NCBI GenBank assembly: GCA_016935765.1
Contig: JAFGQG010000124.1
Coordinates: 1-50,327 of the forward strand
Length of the DNA: 50,327 nucleotides
Direction of reading: 5' to 3'
Source: a bacterium
Lineage (GTDB): Bacteria; UBP14; UBA6098; JAFGQG01
Positions within the stretch are counted from its first letter, which is position 1. Each line of letters opens with the position of its first letter. The notes under the pieces were generated by a model that saw only the letters and a program-made list of their open reading frames with translations, did not search any database and was not told the DNA's origin. This document shows, piece after piece, positions 1 to 9,193 of this stretch. Both the position numbers and the translations under genes were made by a program.

Positions 1-31
1 CGGCTCGGTGATTTTGCTACCGGAATTTCTA

Positions 32-53
32 AGTCAAGTCTTTCGCCTTGACT
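32..53. repeat. Short palindrome downstream of the C39-like lipoprotein gene
   Basis: A perfect 7-bp inverted repeat, AGTCAAG (32-38) and CTTGACT (47-53), surrounds an 8-nt loop. It lies just past the stop of the minus-strand gene at 63-2621. It could be a weak terminator for that gene, but no T-run follows on the minus strand. It may instead be another of the small dispersed hairpins seen in this window. Confidence 0.4.
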
Positions 54-62
54 CAGTTCTTC

Positions 63-2621
63 CTACTCTCTTCCTTCAATCTTGAAATCCCCCGCGCCTA
101 TCCAGGGAGTAACATTCGGACGGGTAGTATCTGCCGATTCGGCAATAACTCTATCCGAGAATGATGAATCCACCCGTACCCACCTGTCAGTAGTATCATT
201 GTACCACCAGTAGATGTCCCGGCATTCATCAATCTTTATGTGAAATTCATCAGCTTCTGAATATATGCAGTCACCTTCTTCGAACCACATCGCTACCGAA
301 CAACTATCAAGCCATGGGCAGCCAACGCCGATCCGTACTGGACCACTGAAGGTGACATGATTTTGGGAGAGTGAATCCATCAAGTACCATAGTTGCTCGT
401 CATGCTCCTCCTCTGATTCAACAGGGTCATGCATATCTAAACCAATGACATGGAGGAAAGTCTGGAGCTCTCCAGTTAAATCGCATCCGTTGACTGTTAC
501 ATTCACGTGCCGGCTGTAGGTATATTCAAGGATATAGTCACCGGGAGGCAATTCCTCCAGGTAGGCGCTCATCGTGTCATCAAACATGCTGTCCCGGTAG
601 GTGGTATCGTAGCTGAAGCTGAACGAGTTTGAGCCTACAGTTATTGGTCGGAAGAACTCAGAATATGAATCAAGATCGACTTCGAGTTCAGGGTTATCGT
701 AGAAATCCCATGCGCTGGTCAAACCACCGGTAAAATTCAGGGGGATGGTCTTGACTTCGTAGATATCAACCAGGCATCCCCAATAGTCTTCGAAGATAAA
801 GATGAGTTCGTGGCTGGAACCGGGACAGATCCCGTGCTCGAATTCGTCCAGAAAGCAGCCGTCAATAGAAACTGGAGCTACGGAATCGGGCATTAAAAGG
901 GCGAAACCAAGGTAGTTTTCGATGCCTGTAGTATCGTCAAGGTATATCTCCATGCTGATCCAGCATTCTCCAGGGATTGCTCTGGGAGTCACTTCGAAAT
1001 TGACATCCTGTCCGTAACCGACGTTGATAGTGCTCGGGCTAATCAACACATCGAATTCAGAATCGGTGATGATGGTATCCACCACAAATAAGATGTTGAG
1101 TTGGTCATGGTGGTCGAGCATGGTCTCGCCGTAGAGGTCCACTTTGAGTTCATACTCACCAGGTTGTGTAATTATTCCATCCAATACAAGAGTATCGTTA
1201 ATATCCTCGATCCAGCTTTTTGCGGGGACGGTTATCGGTTTATAATTTGAACCTGTCAGCCGGGTTGAATTTTGGTATATTGATGAGTGAAGCTGGAGGT
1301 TACGATCTGTTTCATTGGCGTTATAGACTCTCACCCATGGGTGGAGGTTATGTTCGTTCGATATTGTAGGCAGGACTCCTCCTGAAATCCCAACCCAGCG
1401 GTATCCCTTTTCGCCGCCTTGAGTTACGTCTATCTCGAGTTTTGCTGCTGCCCGGCGCAGACCTAGTTCTCTTGAAGAAGTATCAGGATCGAGATGGGTA
1501 CCGTAGGGTTCCGTCCCGGGGTATCCGATGGATAGCGTTGCGGTTTTGCGCGCTTCACTTTCTGCTTTTGGAACGACCACTGCCATATAATAGTTTCTAA
1601 AGCTGCCTGCATAGGAGATATCGCCGTAGTCATGGGCGTTAGTGATTAACTCGTGCCAGTAGATCTGCTTGTACATCCCGTTTTCTACTTCTGAGGGGTC
1701 GTGTATTATCAGGATTTCGTTGGATTCACCGGGATTGGCTATCCCGACGACCAGCACCATGTGCGCGTCGGGACCTTCGTAGGAGTCCATAAACAAGCCC
1801 ACTACCCTGTCATTGTCTATCACCTGGGTATGCAGGTATTTTCTCAAGCTGCTCGGGAACCACGGGACATAGATATAGGGATCTACTCCCACCTGGGCGC
1901 TTACGAAATTAGAGTAAGCCCACCCGAGTCTCATACTGAATGTATTAGTGCCGTCAGCCCAGCCTAACCTTCCCGCGACTTCCCAGAACTTGGTGGATAT
2001 CCAGGCTTCCGGGAGGTTGTAATAATAGTGATCGAGCATTGCGGTTACAGCCGCCCAGCAGTGGGGTGTACTGTATTGCTCGTAGTAAGGGATATCTTCA
2101 AGGGTTACATCGGTGAGTGAAGTGTTGTTTTTTCGCGCCTGGTCCTGCCAGGGCCATGCCAGCTCGATATATTGCGCGAAGCCTCCGACGATCGCGGTGA
2201 AAGTACCACCCGCGATGCTAGGTTCGACTACATTGACAGTACCCACATGGCATTCCCAGATCACTACCAGCGATTCCTGCACAGCGTTAGATGGTATTGG
2301 TCCCGATATCAGCATCGAATCCGGATGATTATCTGATAGGAATTGGTAGAATACCTTGTCCGGTACCGGGTCGCGTTCGCTGATATCGAGTTTCATGAAA
2401 ACTGTCAAGCCGCTGGAACCGTAAACGGTGAGTTCAGTGCCATCGATGAGGGTGAGTATGCCCTGCCCTGATACGTCCGCGCTGTCAGCGGAGGTGACTT
2501 CGAAAGGGTCGGTCCTGGTAGGATATTCGTTGGGCTGGTCATTTTCATCGTCCTTAGAGCAGCAGAGCGTAATAAGCAATATGCTTATAGCGAGCAAAAG
2601 TAAGGTTTTATAGAATTTCAT
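63..2621 (-). CDS. Secreted lipoprotein with C39-like papain-fold peptidase domain
   Basis: 852 residues. The N-terminus is a short basic stretch and a hydrophobic core ending in a Cys pair (Cys20/Cys21) followed by an acidic linker. This looks like a lipoprotein signal, though the lipobox is not canonical. Around residues 175-320 is a peptidase C39-like (Peptidase_C39_2) domain: Cys188 in STPHCWAA, His287 in DAHMVLVVG and Asp308 in IHDPSE are placed as a Cys-His-Asp triad. The remaining 500 residues are beta-rich, probably Ig-like modules, and carry no YPNPFN sorting domain, so it is probably lipid-anchored rather than a T9SS cargo. The start is supported by GGAG about 8 bases upstream. It likely cleaves or binds peptides at the cell surface; the substrate is unknown. 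The peptidase call is firmer than activity. Confidence 0.75.
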   Translation of the reverse strand: MKFYKTLLLLAISILLITLCCSKDDENDQPNEYPTRTDPFEVTSADSADVSGQGILTLIDGTELTVYGSSGLTVFMKLDISERDPVPDKVFYQFLSDNHPDSMLISGPIPSNAVQESLVVIWECHVGTVNVVEPSIAGGTFTAIVGGFAQYIELAWPWQDQARKNNTSLTDVTLEDIPYYEQYSTPHCWAAVTAMLDHYYYNLPEAWISTKFWEVAGRLGWADGTNTFSMRLGWAYSNFVSAQVGVDPYIYVPWFPSSLRKYLHTQVIDNDRVVGLFMDSYEGPDAHMVLVVGIANPGESNEILIIHDPSEVENGMYKQIYWHELITNAHDYGDISYAGSFRNYYMAVVVPKAESEARKTATLSIGYPGTEPYGTHLDPDTSSRELGLRRAAAKLEIDVTQGGEKGYRWVGISGGVLPTISNEHNLHPWVRVYNANETDRNLQLHSSIYQNSTRLTGSNYKPITVPAKSWIEDINDTLVLDGIITQPGEYELKVDLYGETMLDHHDQLNILFVVDTIITDSEFDVLISPSTINVGYGQDVNFEVTPRAIPGECWISMEIYLDDTTGIENYLGFALLMPDSVAPVSIDGCFLDEFEHGICPGSSHELIFIFEDYWGCLVDIYEVKTIPLNFTGGLTSAWDFYDNPELEVDLDSYSEFFRPITVGSNSFSFSYDTTYRDSMFDDTMSAYLEELPPGDYILEYTYSRHVNVTVNGCDLTGELQTFLHVIGLDMHDPVESEEEHDEQLWYLMDSLSQNHVTFSGPVRIGVGCPWLDSCSVAMWFEEGDCIYSEADEFHIKIDECRDIYWWYNDTTDRWVRVDSSFSDRVIAESADTTRPNVTPWIGAGDFKIEGRE

Positions 2622-2885
2622 ATTTTTTCTCCTTCGAATTTAGAAATAGTTTTTAATAAGGTAATAATGCTCGAATTAAAGGCAAGGAGAAAAAAAACTT
2701 CACAAACATCTTTTCTAGTTAATTAGCAACTCAGGTGCACAATATTATTAAAAATTCAATATGAGTATTAAAGATTGTTAGGTTGCAGTATGGTATCCAC
2801 TTCGCTAATTAAACATAACAAGAAATACTGCCGTTGGGCTACGAGGGACGGGTTCCACTTCGTTGAAACTACGAGGGATAAATGA

Positions 2886-3020
2886 TACTCAGGGACGTTC
2901 AGAGCAGTTGAACAAAATGAATATGAGCAAGTTTATACAGAATATATGCTCAACTCAACTACTATTGAAGAAATACAAAAAATGAACGATGAAAAACCCG
3001 CAGAGTATATTTGTTATTGA
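2886..3020 (+). pseudogene. Possible remnant of a small protein gene
   Basis: After an in-frame stop, this frame stays open for 44 codons. It encodes a polar, acidic, protein-like sequence (VEQNEYEQVYTEYMLNS..., EEIQKMNDEKPAEY) ending at TGA. It has no ribosome site or credible start at its beginning; an internal ATG lies at about codon 20. The composition looks more like real protein than the surrounding spacer, so it may be the 3' end of a decayed gene. I cannot assign a family. Confidence 0.2.
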
Positions 3021-3093
3021 CTATTACCGTTAATTCATTTAATATCAATACTACGGAAAAACGAATTTCAAATGGTGAAGGTAAATCGAGGTC

Positions 3094-3133
3094 TGCCACT
3101 AAATCACCAAAACACTAATTTCCACCAAAAAAG
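3094..3133 (+). repeat. GCCAC-type dispersed repeat, solo copy
   Basis: Begins TGCCACTAAATCACC and continues with spaced CAC/CCAC triplets. It resembles the outer ends of the GxxExxY element at 10764-11216 and the copy at 37719-37760. It is judged by eye only. Confidence 0.4.
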
Positions 3134-3451
3134 GATTGAAGTATTTAGTTTGAAATGCATTCTACATGTATGGTTGTTAACCAGAGGAGCCCAGACAAAG
3201 CCCCATGAATACCAAGTTTGGGATACTAAATATAAGTAACCATTTCACAAGAAAGCTGTTTAATTATTTTAAGTAGAAAAAAATATAATATTCCTTGACT
3301 AAAATGATGATTATATTAATTTAGTTTAGCTTTTTTTAAGAAGAGAGAATTGTGGAAAACATAATTGAAATCGAACTCATTAGTAATTTTGAAAACTATC
3401 AAATAATATATTATACAAGGTTTAATAACAGTTTATAAGGAGGTTATAACC

Positions 3452-3823
3452 ATGAAAATTGTGGGTTATACAGAGGGAGTGGACTCTTTATTTTTGACTC
3501 ACCTGGCATGCAGGGGTTACGGCACCATACCTTTAGGAAACGGTGTTGATAACCACGGCAAATTTATTAAACTCATCACGAAGAGCGATGATATTTCGCT
3601 GGTGATAACGTATTTTCACAAGATACTGGGAGTTCCGACGTACAATATTACTTGTGAGGATCTGCTTTATCCGTGCCAATCTCTGAATATTCCTGCTATA
3701 ATAATTGTGCCGAAGGAACATTTCGACCGCGCGAGAGATATCCTGTGTGGTTTGGAGGATCATATTGTACTGGTTGATCCGGATGATATGTTGGATAAGG
3801 CTGTAGAAATATTAGAATCATAA
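3452..3823 (+). CDS. Hypothetical protein in operon with glutamate dehydrogenase
   Basis: 123 residues, preceded by AAGGAGG at good spacing. I do not recognise the family. The sequence has no signal peptide or membrane segment. It reads as a small alpha/beta protein with alternating hydrophobic strands (AIIIVPKEHF, IVLVDPDDML), four cysteines and an N-terminal GYTEGVD / GYGTIPLGNGVDNHGKF segment. The stop is 30 bases before the gdh start with no terminator between, so the two are probably co-transcribed. That suggests a role tied to glutamate dehydrogenase, such as allosteric control, assembly or ligand sensing, but this is inference from position only. Confidence 0.7.
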   Translation: MKIVGYTEGVDSLFLTHLACRGYGTIPLGNGVDNHGKFIKLITKSDDISLVITYFHKILGVPTYNITCEDLLYPCQSLNIPAIIIVPKEHFDRARDILCGLEDHIVLVDPDDMLDKAVEILES

Positions 3824-3853
3824 ACCCAAAAAATATACTGTAGGGAGGAAATA

Positions 3854-5149
3854 ATGGAGAAGTTCAATCCCTTTAAGATGGCTCAGCAGCAGTTCGATGC
3901 GGTTGCAGAGAAGTTGGGTCTTGATGGTGGTACGCGTGCATTGTTGAGAGTGCCCGAGAGGGAGATGCATTTTACCATTCCGGTGAGAATGGATGATGGA
4001 ACTGTCAAGGTTTTCCAGGGATTTAGAGTTCAACATAACACATCTCGTGGACCCGGAAAGGGTGGGATTCGTTTTCACCCTGAGGAGACAGTTGATACTG
4101 TCCGCGCGCTGGCGACCTGGATGACCTGGAAATGCGCTGTTGTCGATATTCCACTGGGTGGCTCGAAGGGTGGAGCTATCTGCGACCCTCGCGAGATGAG
4201 CATGCTTGAGCAGGAGAGACTTTGCCGCGGCTGGATTCGTAAGGTTTACGATATTATTGGACCCGAGATGGATGTTCCGGCTCCTGACGTCATGACTACA
4301 GGGCAGCACATGCTCTGGATGATGGATGAGTACGAGACAATAGCTCGCGCAAAGAAACCGGGTGTGATAACCGGGAAGATGCTTGGCGCTGGCGGCTCAC
4401 TCGGAAGGACGGAAGCTACTGGATATGGAGTTATCTACACTGTCAGGGAAGCCTTCAAGGACTTCGGTATGCAGATACAGAACGCAACAGCTTCCATCCA
4501 GGGAGCTGGAAACGTGGCTCAATATGCGTGCGAGTTGTTCACGGAAATCGGCGGTAAAGTAGTTGCAATGTCCTGCTGGGATAATAATGAGAAGAAACCT
4601 TACACCTATAGCTGCGATGATGGCATAGATCCCAAGTACATCATCTCTAATTCCCCCGATAGAATTACGGACAAGTTCGGCACAATCGATCCCCAGAAAG
4701 CAGCAGACTTGGGTTGGAAAAAGGAAGATGGCGATGCGTGGTTGTCCAAGGATGTGACGGTGCTTCTGCCTTCCGCGAAAGAGAACGAAATTCGAATCGA
4801 TAATGTGAACGATATAGCCAGCACGGTCAAGATCATTGCTTCAGGTGCGAATGGACCAATTACCCCTGAAGCAGACGAAGTTATCAAAAAAAGAAATATT
4901 TTCCTTATCCCTGATTTCCTTGCTAATGCTGGCGGCGTAACTTGTTCCTATTTCGAGCAGGTTCAGAACAACATGAATTACTACTGGCCAAAGGAAGAAG
5001 TTCTGCAGAAATTAGACCAGAAAATGTCCAGCGCTTACAGAGCGGTTGCGGACCTTTCGAAGGAAAAGGGAGTTTACATGCGTGATGCTGCCTACATGAT
5101 CGCTATTGAGAGAGTGGCGCTTGCTTGTAAGTTGAGAGGACTGGTATAG
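3854..5149 (+). CDS. gdhA: Glutamate dehydrogenase (Glu/Leu/Phe/Val dehydrogenase family)
   Basis: 431 residues, the usual length of the hexameric bacterial/archaeal enzyme. It catalyses reversible oxidative deamination of glutamate to 2-oxoglutarate and ammonia in the cytoplasm. Visible landmarks are the substrate loop GGIRFHPEET, the catalytic-lysine motif PLGGSKGG (about residue 100), the catalytic aspartate in PAPDVMT, and the Rossmann dinucleotide-binding motif QGAGNVAQ in the second domain, followed by a short C-terminal helix. A GGAGG site precedes the ATG. A strong intrinsic terminator follows at 5195. Cofactor preference (NAD or NADP) cannot be read with confidence. Confidence 0.95.
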   Translation: MEKFNPFKMAQQQFDAVAEKLGLDGGTRALLRVPEREMHFTIPVRMDDGTVKVFQGFRVQHNTSRGPGKGGIRFHPEETVDTVRALATWMTWKCAVVDIPLGGSKGGAICDPREMSMLEQERLCRGWIRKVYDIIGPEMDVPAPDVMTTGQHMLWMMDEYETIARAKKPGVITGKMLGAGGSLGRTEATGYGVIYTVREAFKDFGMQIQNATASIQGAGNVAQYACELFTEIGGKVVAMSCWDNNEKKPYTYSCDDGIDPKYIISNSPDRITDKFGTIDPQKAADLGWKKEDGDAWLSKDVTVLLPSAKENEIRIDNVNDIASTVKIIASGANGPITPEADEVIKKRNIFLIPDFLANAGGVTCSYFEQVQNNMNYYWPKEEVLQKLDQKMSSAYRAVADLSKEKGVYMRDAAYMIAIERVALACKLRGLV

Positions 5150-5194
5150 AATAGGAAATTATTCAAAAATAAACTGGATAATTTAATAATAAAG

Positions 5195-5231
5195 GGGTAG
5201 TTCCTTAATTGAAAGGAGCTGCCCTTTTTTT
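5195..5231 (+). terminator. Rho-independent terminator of the gdh operon
   Basis: A 12-bp stem (5195-5206 with 5213-5224, two G-U pairs) with a 6-nt loop is followed directly by seven T residues (5225-5231). It lies 45 bases after the gdhA stop. Confidence 0.88.
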
Positions 5232-5250
5232 ATTGGTAAAAAAACGGAAA

Positions 5251-5419
5251 TGCCGCGAATGCACTAATATAAGGATATACACGAATGAATAAAAAATTAG
5301 CACACAGAAAACGCTGATTAAGCGGAATAACATGGATTTTGATATATGAGATAATAACAAAATTGGAGTTTTTTTTCTTATCTGCTGGAATCTGCACAAT
5401 CCGTGTAATCCGTGTGCTA
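5251..5419. mobile_element. ORF-less element with ends like those of the GxxExxY element
   Basis: The left end reads TGCCGCGAATGCACTAAT followed by CACGAATGAAT. The right end, on the minus strand, reads AGCACACGGATTACACGG followed by a GCAGATT block. These resemble, respectively, the right end (reversed) and left end of the GxxExxY element at 10764-11216, with AGCAC/TGCC-type outer boundaries. The interior is about 100 bp of AT-rich sequence, too short for the gene. I read it as a non-autonomous, internally deleted relative in opposite orientation. The 64-codon minus-strand ORF here is an artefact of the repeat. Confidence 0.5.
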
Positions 5420-5489
5420 TGGTAGTGGGATTGGGTGGTTATTATCGTTTTATTACACTGTTTTATGTTAGTCGGTATAGTGAAGAGGG

Positions 5490-5885
5490 TTAAAAAATGT
5501 GGTACGAATCGTAGAATTTCTTAAGTTCATGGTCCAGGTCTTCGAATTCCACGAGGTGCCTTTTGCACCCAACCCTCGAACAGACCTGCACGGTTCCGCC
5601 GCCTTCCAAATCCATGGCAACCATCGGCGCGCCGCATCTCTCGCAAACCCTCGTCGAAGTTAACTCGGTATTACAGTGTGTGCAACTGAACTTACCTACC
5701 TCTCCCTCAGGGGGCATTACGTCGCTTTCCTTGATATAACTGCCATATAACGAGCTTAGATATATCATGCCGTTCTTTTCACTATGAGATATCCCGATTT
5801 TTACGCAGGGATATCCATCTATCTCTCTTTCATCATCCATGAGACTTTTACCGCAATGGGGACACTTAACGTGTAATTGGATCAT
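5490..5885 (-). CDS. Zinc-ribbon protein, hypothetical
   Basis: 131 residues from the ATG at 5885. A CTGGAGG ribosome site lies 6 bases before this ATG; the upstream ATG at 5903 would put that site inside the gene, so I prefer the later start. There are three Cys-X2-Cys pairs: CPHC near the N-terminus, CTHC (after EVGKFSC) and CERC, plus CSRVGC after it, which together would bind one or two zinc ions. The middle is beta-rich (YPCVKIGISHS, GMIYLSSLYGSY). No membrane segment or catalytic motif is seen. It may be a nucleic-acid or protein-binding adaptor. It stands alone on the minus strand between two plus-strand operons. Confidence 0.75.
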   Translation of the reverse strand: MIQLHVKCPHCGKSLMDDEREIDGYPCVKIGISHSEKNGMIYLSSLYGSYIKESDVMPPEGEVGKFSCTHCNTELTSTRVCERCGAPMVAMDLEGGGTVQVCSRVGCKRHLVEFEDLDHELKKFYDSYHIF

Positions 5886-6091
5886 TATATACCTCCAGAT
5901 CAATTAATTTTCTTAGCAACCAACATATAAGTTATAAATAGTATAATTTCCCGTGCTAGTCAAGTTTTTATCATAGATATTTTCAGATTTTGATTTTCAC
6001 AATGTATTAAGGTATAATATTCATACTTGACTTTTAAGTGATGTAATATATTTTCATTTAATTGGAAAAAAACCGAAAATAAAATTGACAA

Positions 6092-7567
6092 ATGGATAAG
6101 ATACATGATATAATAATTATTGGTGCGGGTGTTGTCGGTTGCGCTCTCGCGAGGGCGTTATCCCGTTACAAGCTGGATGTGCTTGTTCTCGAGAAGGAGG
6201 ATGATGTTGCCGGTTCGACCTCGAAGGCGAACAGTGGGGTGATACACGCAGGTTATCACAAGAAACCCGGGTCGCTGAAGGCGACCTTGAATGTTGCCGG
6301 GCATTCATACTTTCAGAGACTTTCAGATGAGTTGGACTTCCCTGTGAAGTTCATTGGAAAGTTGGTGGTGGCAAAGAAAGAGAATGAGATCGAAGACTTA
6401 CGAAAGCTAATGGACCGTGGATTTAAGAATGGAGTCAAGGGGCTGGAACTTATTGATGGAAAACAAATTAAGCATTTTGAGCCCAATGTCAATGGGTTTG
6501 CAGCCATGCATTCTCCGGTGTCTGGGATCACATCTCCATACCTTATGTGTATAGCTTTAGCGGAGAATGCGCATCTGAATGGTGTGGATTTCGTTTTCGA
6601 CACTGAAGTGACCGGGATTTCTAAAGAGAAGGAGATTTTTGTCGTTCAGGTTTCAAATGGAAGCATATACCGGAGTCGCTGGTTGATAAACAGCGCTGGT
6701 TTAAATTCAGCGAGGGTGTCTCAGATGATCTGCGAAAATGATCACAGGATGTATCCCTGCCGTGGTGAATATTATATCACGGATAAGGTTGACACGTTAA
6801 TAAAAAGACTGATATATCCTACGCCGAGTAAGGATGGAGTCACTCTCGGGATTCACATTACTCCGACCCTCGATGGCAATATTCTCATTGGTCCTTCAGC
6901 GGAATATATAGAGAGACTGGACGATACCGCGAGTACCCGGGAGGTCATGGACAAACTGAAGAGGGAATCGTCGCAGTTTTTGCCCCCTATTAAGGAGGCG
7001 AAATTTATACGGAATTACGCGGGTATCAGGGCGAAATTGTTCCACCCGAGCAGCGGTGTGAAGGACGCAGATTTTGTGATTGAAGAGGATGAGAGTATCA
7101 AGCGGATGATAAACCTTATCGGTATTGAGTCGCCCGGCTTGACCGCTGCTCCAGCAATAGCGGAAAAGGTTGTTGGCATCATTGGAGAAAAGGAAGCTCT
7201 TGTCGATGATGAGAAATTCAATCCCGAGCGAAAAGCGCCGGTAGTTTTTGAACATTTATCCGACGATGAGAAGGCAAGATTGATTGAGCAGGATCCCGAT
7301 TATGGCGAAATTGTATGCCGGTGCGAGACTATCACGAAGAAGGAAGTATTAGCGGCGTTGAACAATCCGCTTGGAGTGAGAACACTTGATGGAGTGAAGA
7401 AGAGATGCAGGGCAGGAATGGGGAGATGCCAGGGAGGTTTCTGCACACCGAGAATAGTGGAGATAATGACCGATGAGTACGGCATTTCGCCTGAAGAAAT
7501 TTACAAGAACAATGAATCGTCCAACATGTTTTTCGGTAAAGTGAAAGATGATAGAGAAGAAGGTTGA
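6092..7567 (+). CDS. GlpA-like FAD-dependent glycerol-3-phosphate dehydrogenase with BFD-like [2Fe-2S] domain
   Basis: 491 residues. The N-terminus holds an FAD-binding Rossmann motif (GAGVVGCALA) followed by the DAO-fold oxidase domain to about residue 380. The C-terminus is a BFD-like iron-sulfur domain with the cysteine pattern CRC ... CRAGMGRCQGGFC. This architecture matches the GlpA/type-2 glycerol-3-phosphate dehydrogenase group of anaerobes, which oxidises glycerol-3-phosphate to dihydroxyacetone phosphate; related L-2-hydroxyglutarate oxidases are an alternative for the N-terminal domain alone. The gene overlaps the next by 20 bp and is first in a three-gene operon with a second flavoprotein and a DUF1667 protein, a known arrangement. 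No clear Shine-Dalgarno precedes the ATG. Confidence 0.85.
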   Translation: MDKIHDIIIIGAGVVGCALARALSRYKLDVLVLEKEDDVAGSTSKANSGVIHAGYHKKPGSLKATLNVAGHSYFQRLSDELDFPVKFIGKLVVAKKENEIEDLRKLMDRGFKNGVKGLELIDGKQIKHFEPNVNGFAAMHSPVSGITSPYLMCIALAENAHLNGVDFVFDTEVTGISKEKEIFVVQVSNGSIYRSRWLINSAGLNSARVSQMICENDHRMYPCRGEYYITDKVDTLIKRLIYPTPSKDGVTLGIHITPTLDGNILIGPSAEYIERLDDTASTREVMDKLKRESSQFLPPIKEAKFIRNYAGIRAKLFHPSSGVKDADFVIEEDESIKRMINLIGIESPGLTAAPAIAEKVVGIIGEKEALVDDEKFNPERKAPVVFEHLSDDEKARLIEQDPDYGEIVCRCETITKKEVLAALNNPLGVRTLDGVKKRCRAGMGRCQGGFCTPRIVEIMTDEYGISPEEIYKNNESSNMFFGKVKDDREEG

Positions 7568-8801
7568 CATAGCGGTTATTGGCGCGGGACCTGGGGGTCT
7601 TGCTGCAGCGGTTTCTGCAAAGGAGAGTGGCGCTGATGTCCTGCTGATTGAACGGAATCCTTTCCTTGGTGGAATTTTGATACAGTGCATACATGATGGA
7701 TTTGGTCTTCATCTCTTTGACAAGAATTATACAGGACCAGAGTACGCTGAGGAGATGGTTAACCGGTTAGAAAATGCTGGGGTACCGTATTTAACTAACT
7801 GCATGGTAATAGACCTGAATGAGAAAAAAGAGCTTACAGTAGTAACTTCCAAGGGTTTGATGAAACTGATCGCGAAGGCGGTTATCCTTGCTATGGGCTG
7901 CAGGGAGCGAACGAGGGGCGCGCTTGAGATTCCGGGAACGCGCCCGGCAGGGATTTATACGGCTGGTGTCGCGCAGAACCTTGTTAATATACAGAACCTG
8001 CGAATCGGTAACGATGTGGTGATACTTGGCTCCGGGGACGTCGGCTTGATAATGGCGAGAAGGCTCAAGATAGAGGGCTTGAACGTGATAAGGGTGATTG
8101 AAATTCTGCCGTACTGCAGTGGCTTGGTGCGGAACCGAGTACAGTGTCTGGAGGATTACGGGATTCCTCTCACACTTTCATCGACTGTGATAGATATACA
8201 TGGCAAAGACAGGCTTGAAGCCGTTACAATGGCAAAAGTAGATCGTGATTTCAATGTTGACCACGATACGACTGAGAAAATTGATTGTGATACTCTGCTG
8301 CTCTCGGTCGGGCTTATTCCGGAGAATGAGCTGTCAAAGAAAGCGGGTGTTAACCTTGATAACCGGACTTCAGGAGCGCTGGTGGATAATTTTTACGAAA
8401 CCAGTACCGAGGGCATCTTCTCTTGTGGAAATGTACTCCACATTCATGATGTTGCGGATTATGCCAGCAATGAAGGATTCTTCGTTGGAGAGAAGGCAGC
8501 AGAATATGCCAAGGGTAAATGGAAGCATTCGGGGGGGAAGCCGGTTAAGATAGGAAACGGTATAAGTTATGTTGTTCCACAGTACATCAGGAATGATTGC
8601 AATGAGGTCGAGTTGAAATTCCGTGTTACTCAGCCGTTTGAGAATGTGCGTATTATTGTGAAAAATGGTGATGATGTTGTATTTAAAAAGCGGGTTTTAA
8701 AAGTCATTCCATCGGAGATGAACATCCTGAAATTGAAATCGATAGATCCGGAGAAGGATGTTGAAGTTAAGATAGTAATAATTGACAAAAATATAAATTG
8801 A
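7548..8801 (+). CDS. FAD/NAD(P)-dependent oxidoreductase of the glycerol-3-phosphate operon
   Basis: 417 residues of the pyridine-nucleotide-disulfide oxidoreductase fold. It has an FAD motif GAGPGGLAAA near the start, a conserved CIHDGFGLH segment, a second NAD(P)-binding motif GSGDVGLIMA (about residue 165), and the final FAD contact FSCGNVLHIHDVADY. In operons of this type it is thought to pass electrons from the GlpA-like dehydrogenase to NAD or another carrier. It starts within the end of the preceding gene (20-bp overlap), implying translational coupling, and is followed after 12 bases by the DUF1667 gene. Substrate assignment rests on context. Confidence 0.85.
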   Translation: MIEKKVDIAVIGAGPGGLAAAVSAKESGADVLLIERNPFLGGILIQCIHDGFGLHLFDKNYTGPEYAEEMVNRLENAGVPYLTNCMVIDLNEKKELTVVTSKGLMKLIAKAVILAMGCRERTRGALEIPGTRPAGIYTAGVAQNLVNIQNLRIGNDVVILGSGDVGLIMARRLKIEGLNVIRVIEILPYCSGLVRNRVQCLEDYGIPLTLSSTVIDIHGKDRLEAVTMAKVDRDFNVDHDTTEKIDCDTLLLSVGLIPENELSKKAGVNLDNRTSGALVDNFYETSTEGIFSCGNVLHIHDVADYASNEGFFVGEKAAEYAKGKWKHSGGKPVKIGNGISYVVPQYIRNDCNEVELKFRVTQPFENVRIIVKNGDDVVFKKRVLKVIPSEMNILKLKSIDPEKDVEVKIVIIDKNIN

Positions 8802-8813
8802 TGATATAATATA

Positions 8814-9179
8814 ATGGCGCAGGAAAGAAAAATAATCTGTATTTTATGTCCGAACTGCTGTGAGCTGGATGTTTCCTATGAAGGAAAGGAGATATTGAGC
8901 ATCGAGAATGATCGCTGTCCAAGGGGTTTGGAGTACGCGAGTGAAGAGCTATTCAATCCTGCCCGGACGCTTATAACAACGGTTCCGATCAAATCGAGGA
9001 ATTGGAAGACGGTGAGTGTAAGGACGACGAAGCCGGTACCGAAATCGCGGATTTTTGATGTGTATGATGAAGTTAAGAAAATACGATTAAGAGCTCCAAT
9101 CAATCGGGGGGATATCATTATCGAGAATGTTCTTGGTTTTGGGGCGGATGTCATTGCTACCCGGACGGTAAAAGAATAA
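8814..9179 (+). CDS. DUF1667 domain-containing protein
   Basis: 121 residues with four N-terminal cysteines in CILCPNCCEL and DRCPRG, followed by a basic beta-rich region (TTVPIKSRNWKTVSVRT). This matches the DUF1667 family, small proteins repeatedly found beside glycerol-3-phosphate dehydrogenase/flavoprotein pairs. The cysteines suggest a metal or iron-sulfur site, perhaps for electron transfer between the two upstream flavoproteins. It is the last gene of the operon. An ACAGAGACAC-type repeat begins 15 bases after its stop. Confidence 0.85.
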   Translation: MAQERKIICILCPNCCELDVSYEGKEILSIENDRCPRGLEYASEELFNPARTLITTVPIKSRNWKTVSVRTTKPVPKSRIFDVYDEVKKIRLRAPINRGDIIIENVLGFGADVIATRTVKE

Positions 9180-9193
9180 CAAAAAATGGGTAA

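Larger units (their letters stand above)
2622..3451. other. 830-bp intergenic region with repeats and a possible gene remnant
   Basis: This AT-rich spacer separates the divergent lipoprotein gene and the gdh operon. It holds a duplicated ACGAGGGA motif around 2839-2879, a GCCAC-type repeat at 3094-3133, and a short open stretch at 2886-3020. Near 3296-3320 a TTGACT followed by AT-rich sequence could be a promoter for the rightward operon, but the -10 is unclear. I see no full-length gene. Confidence 0.5.

Noticed and set aside
2839-2885. Duplicated ACGAGGGA motif as a possible CRISPR or iteron array
   Set aside because: Only two units with irregular spacing and no spacers.
5205-5399. 64-codon minus-strand ORF
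   Set aside because: It lies wholly within the gdh terminator and the ORF-less repeat element.
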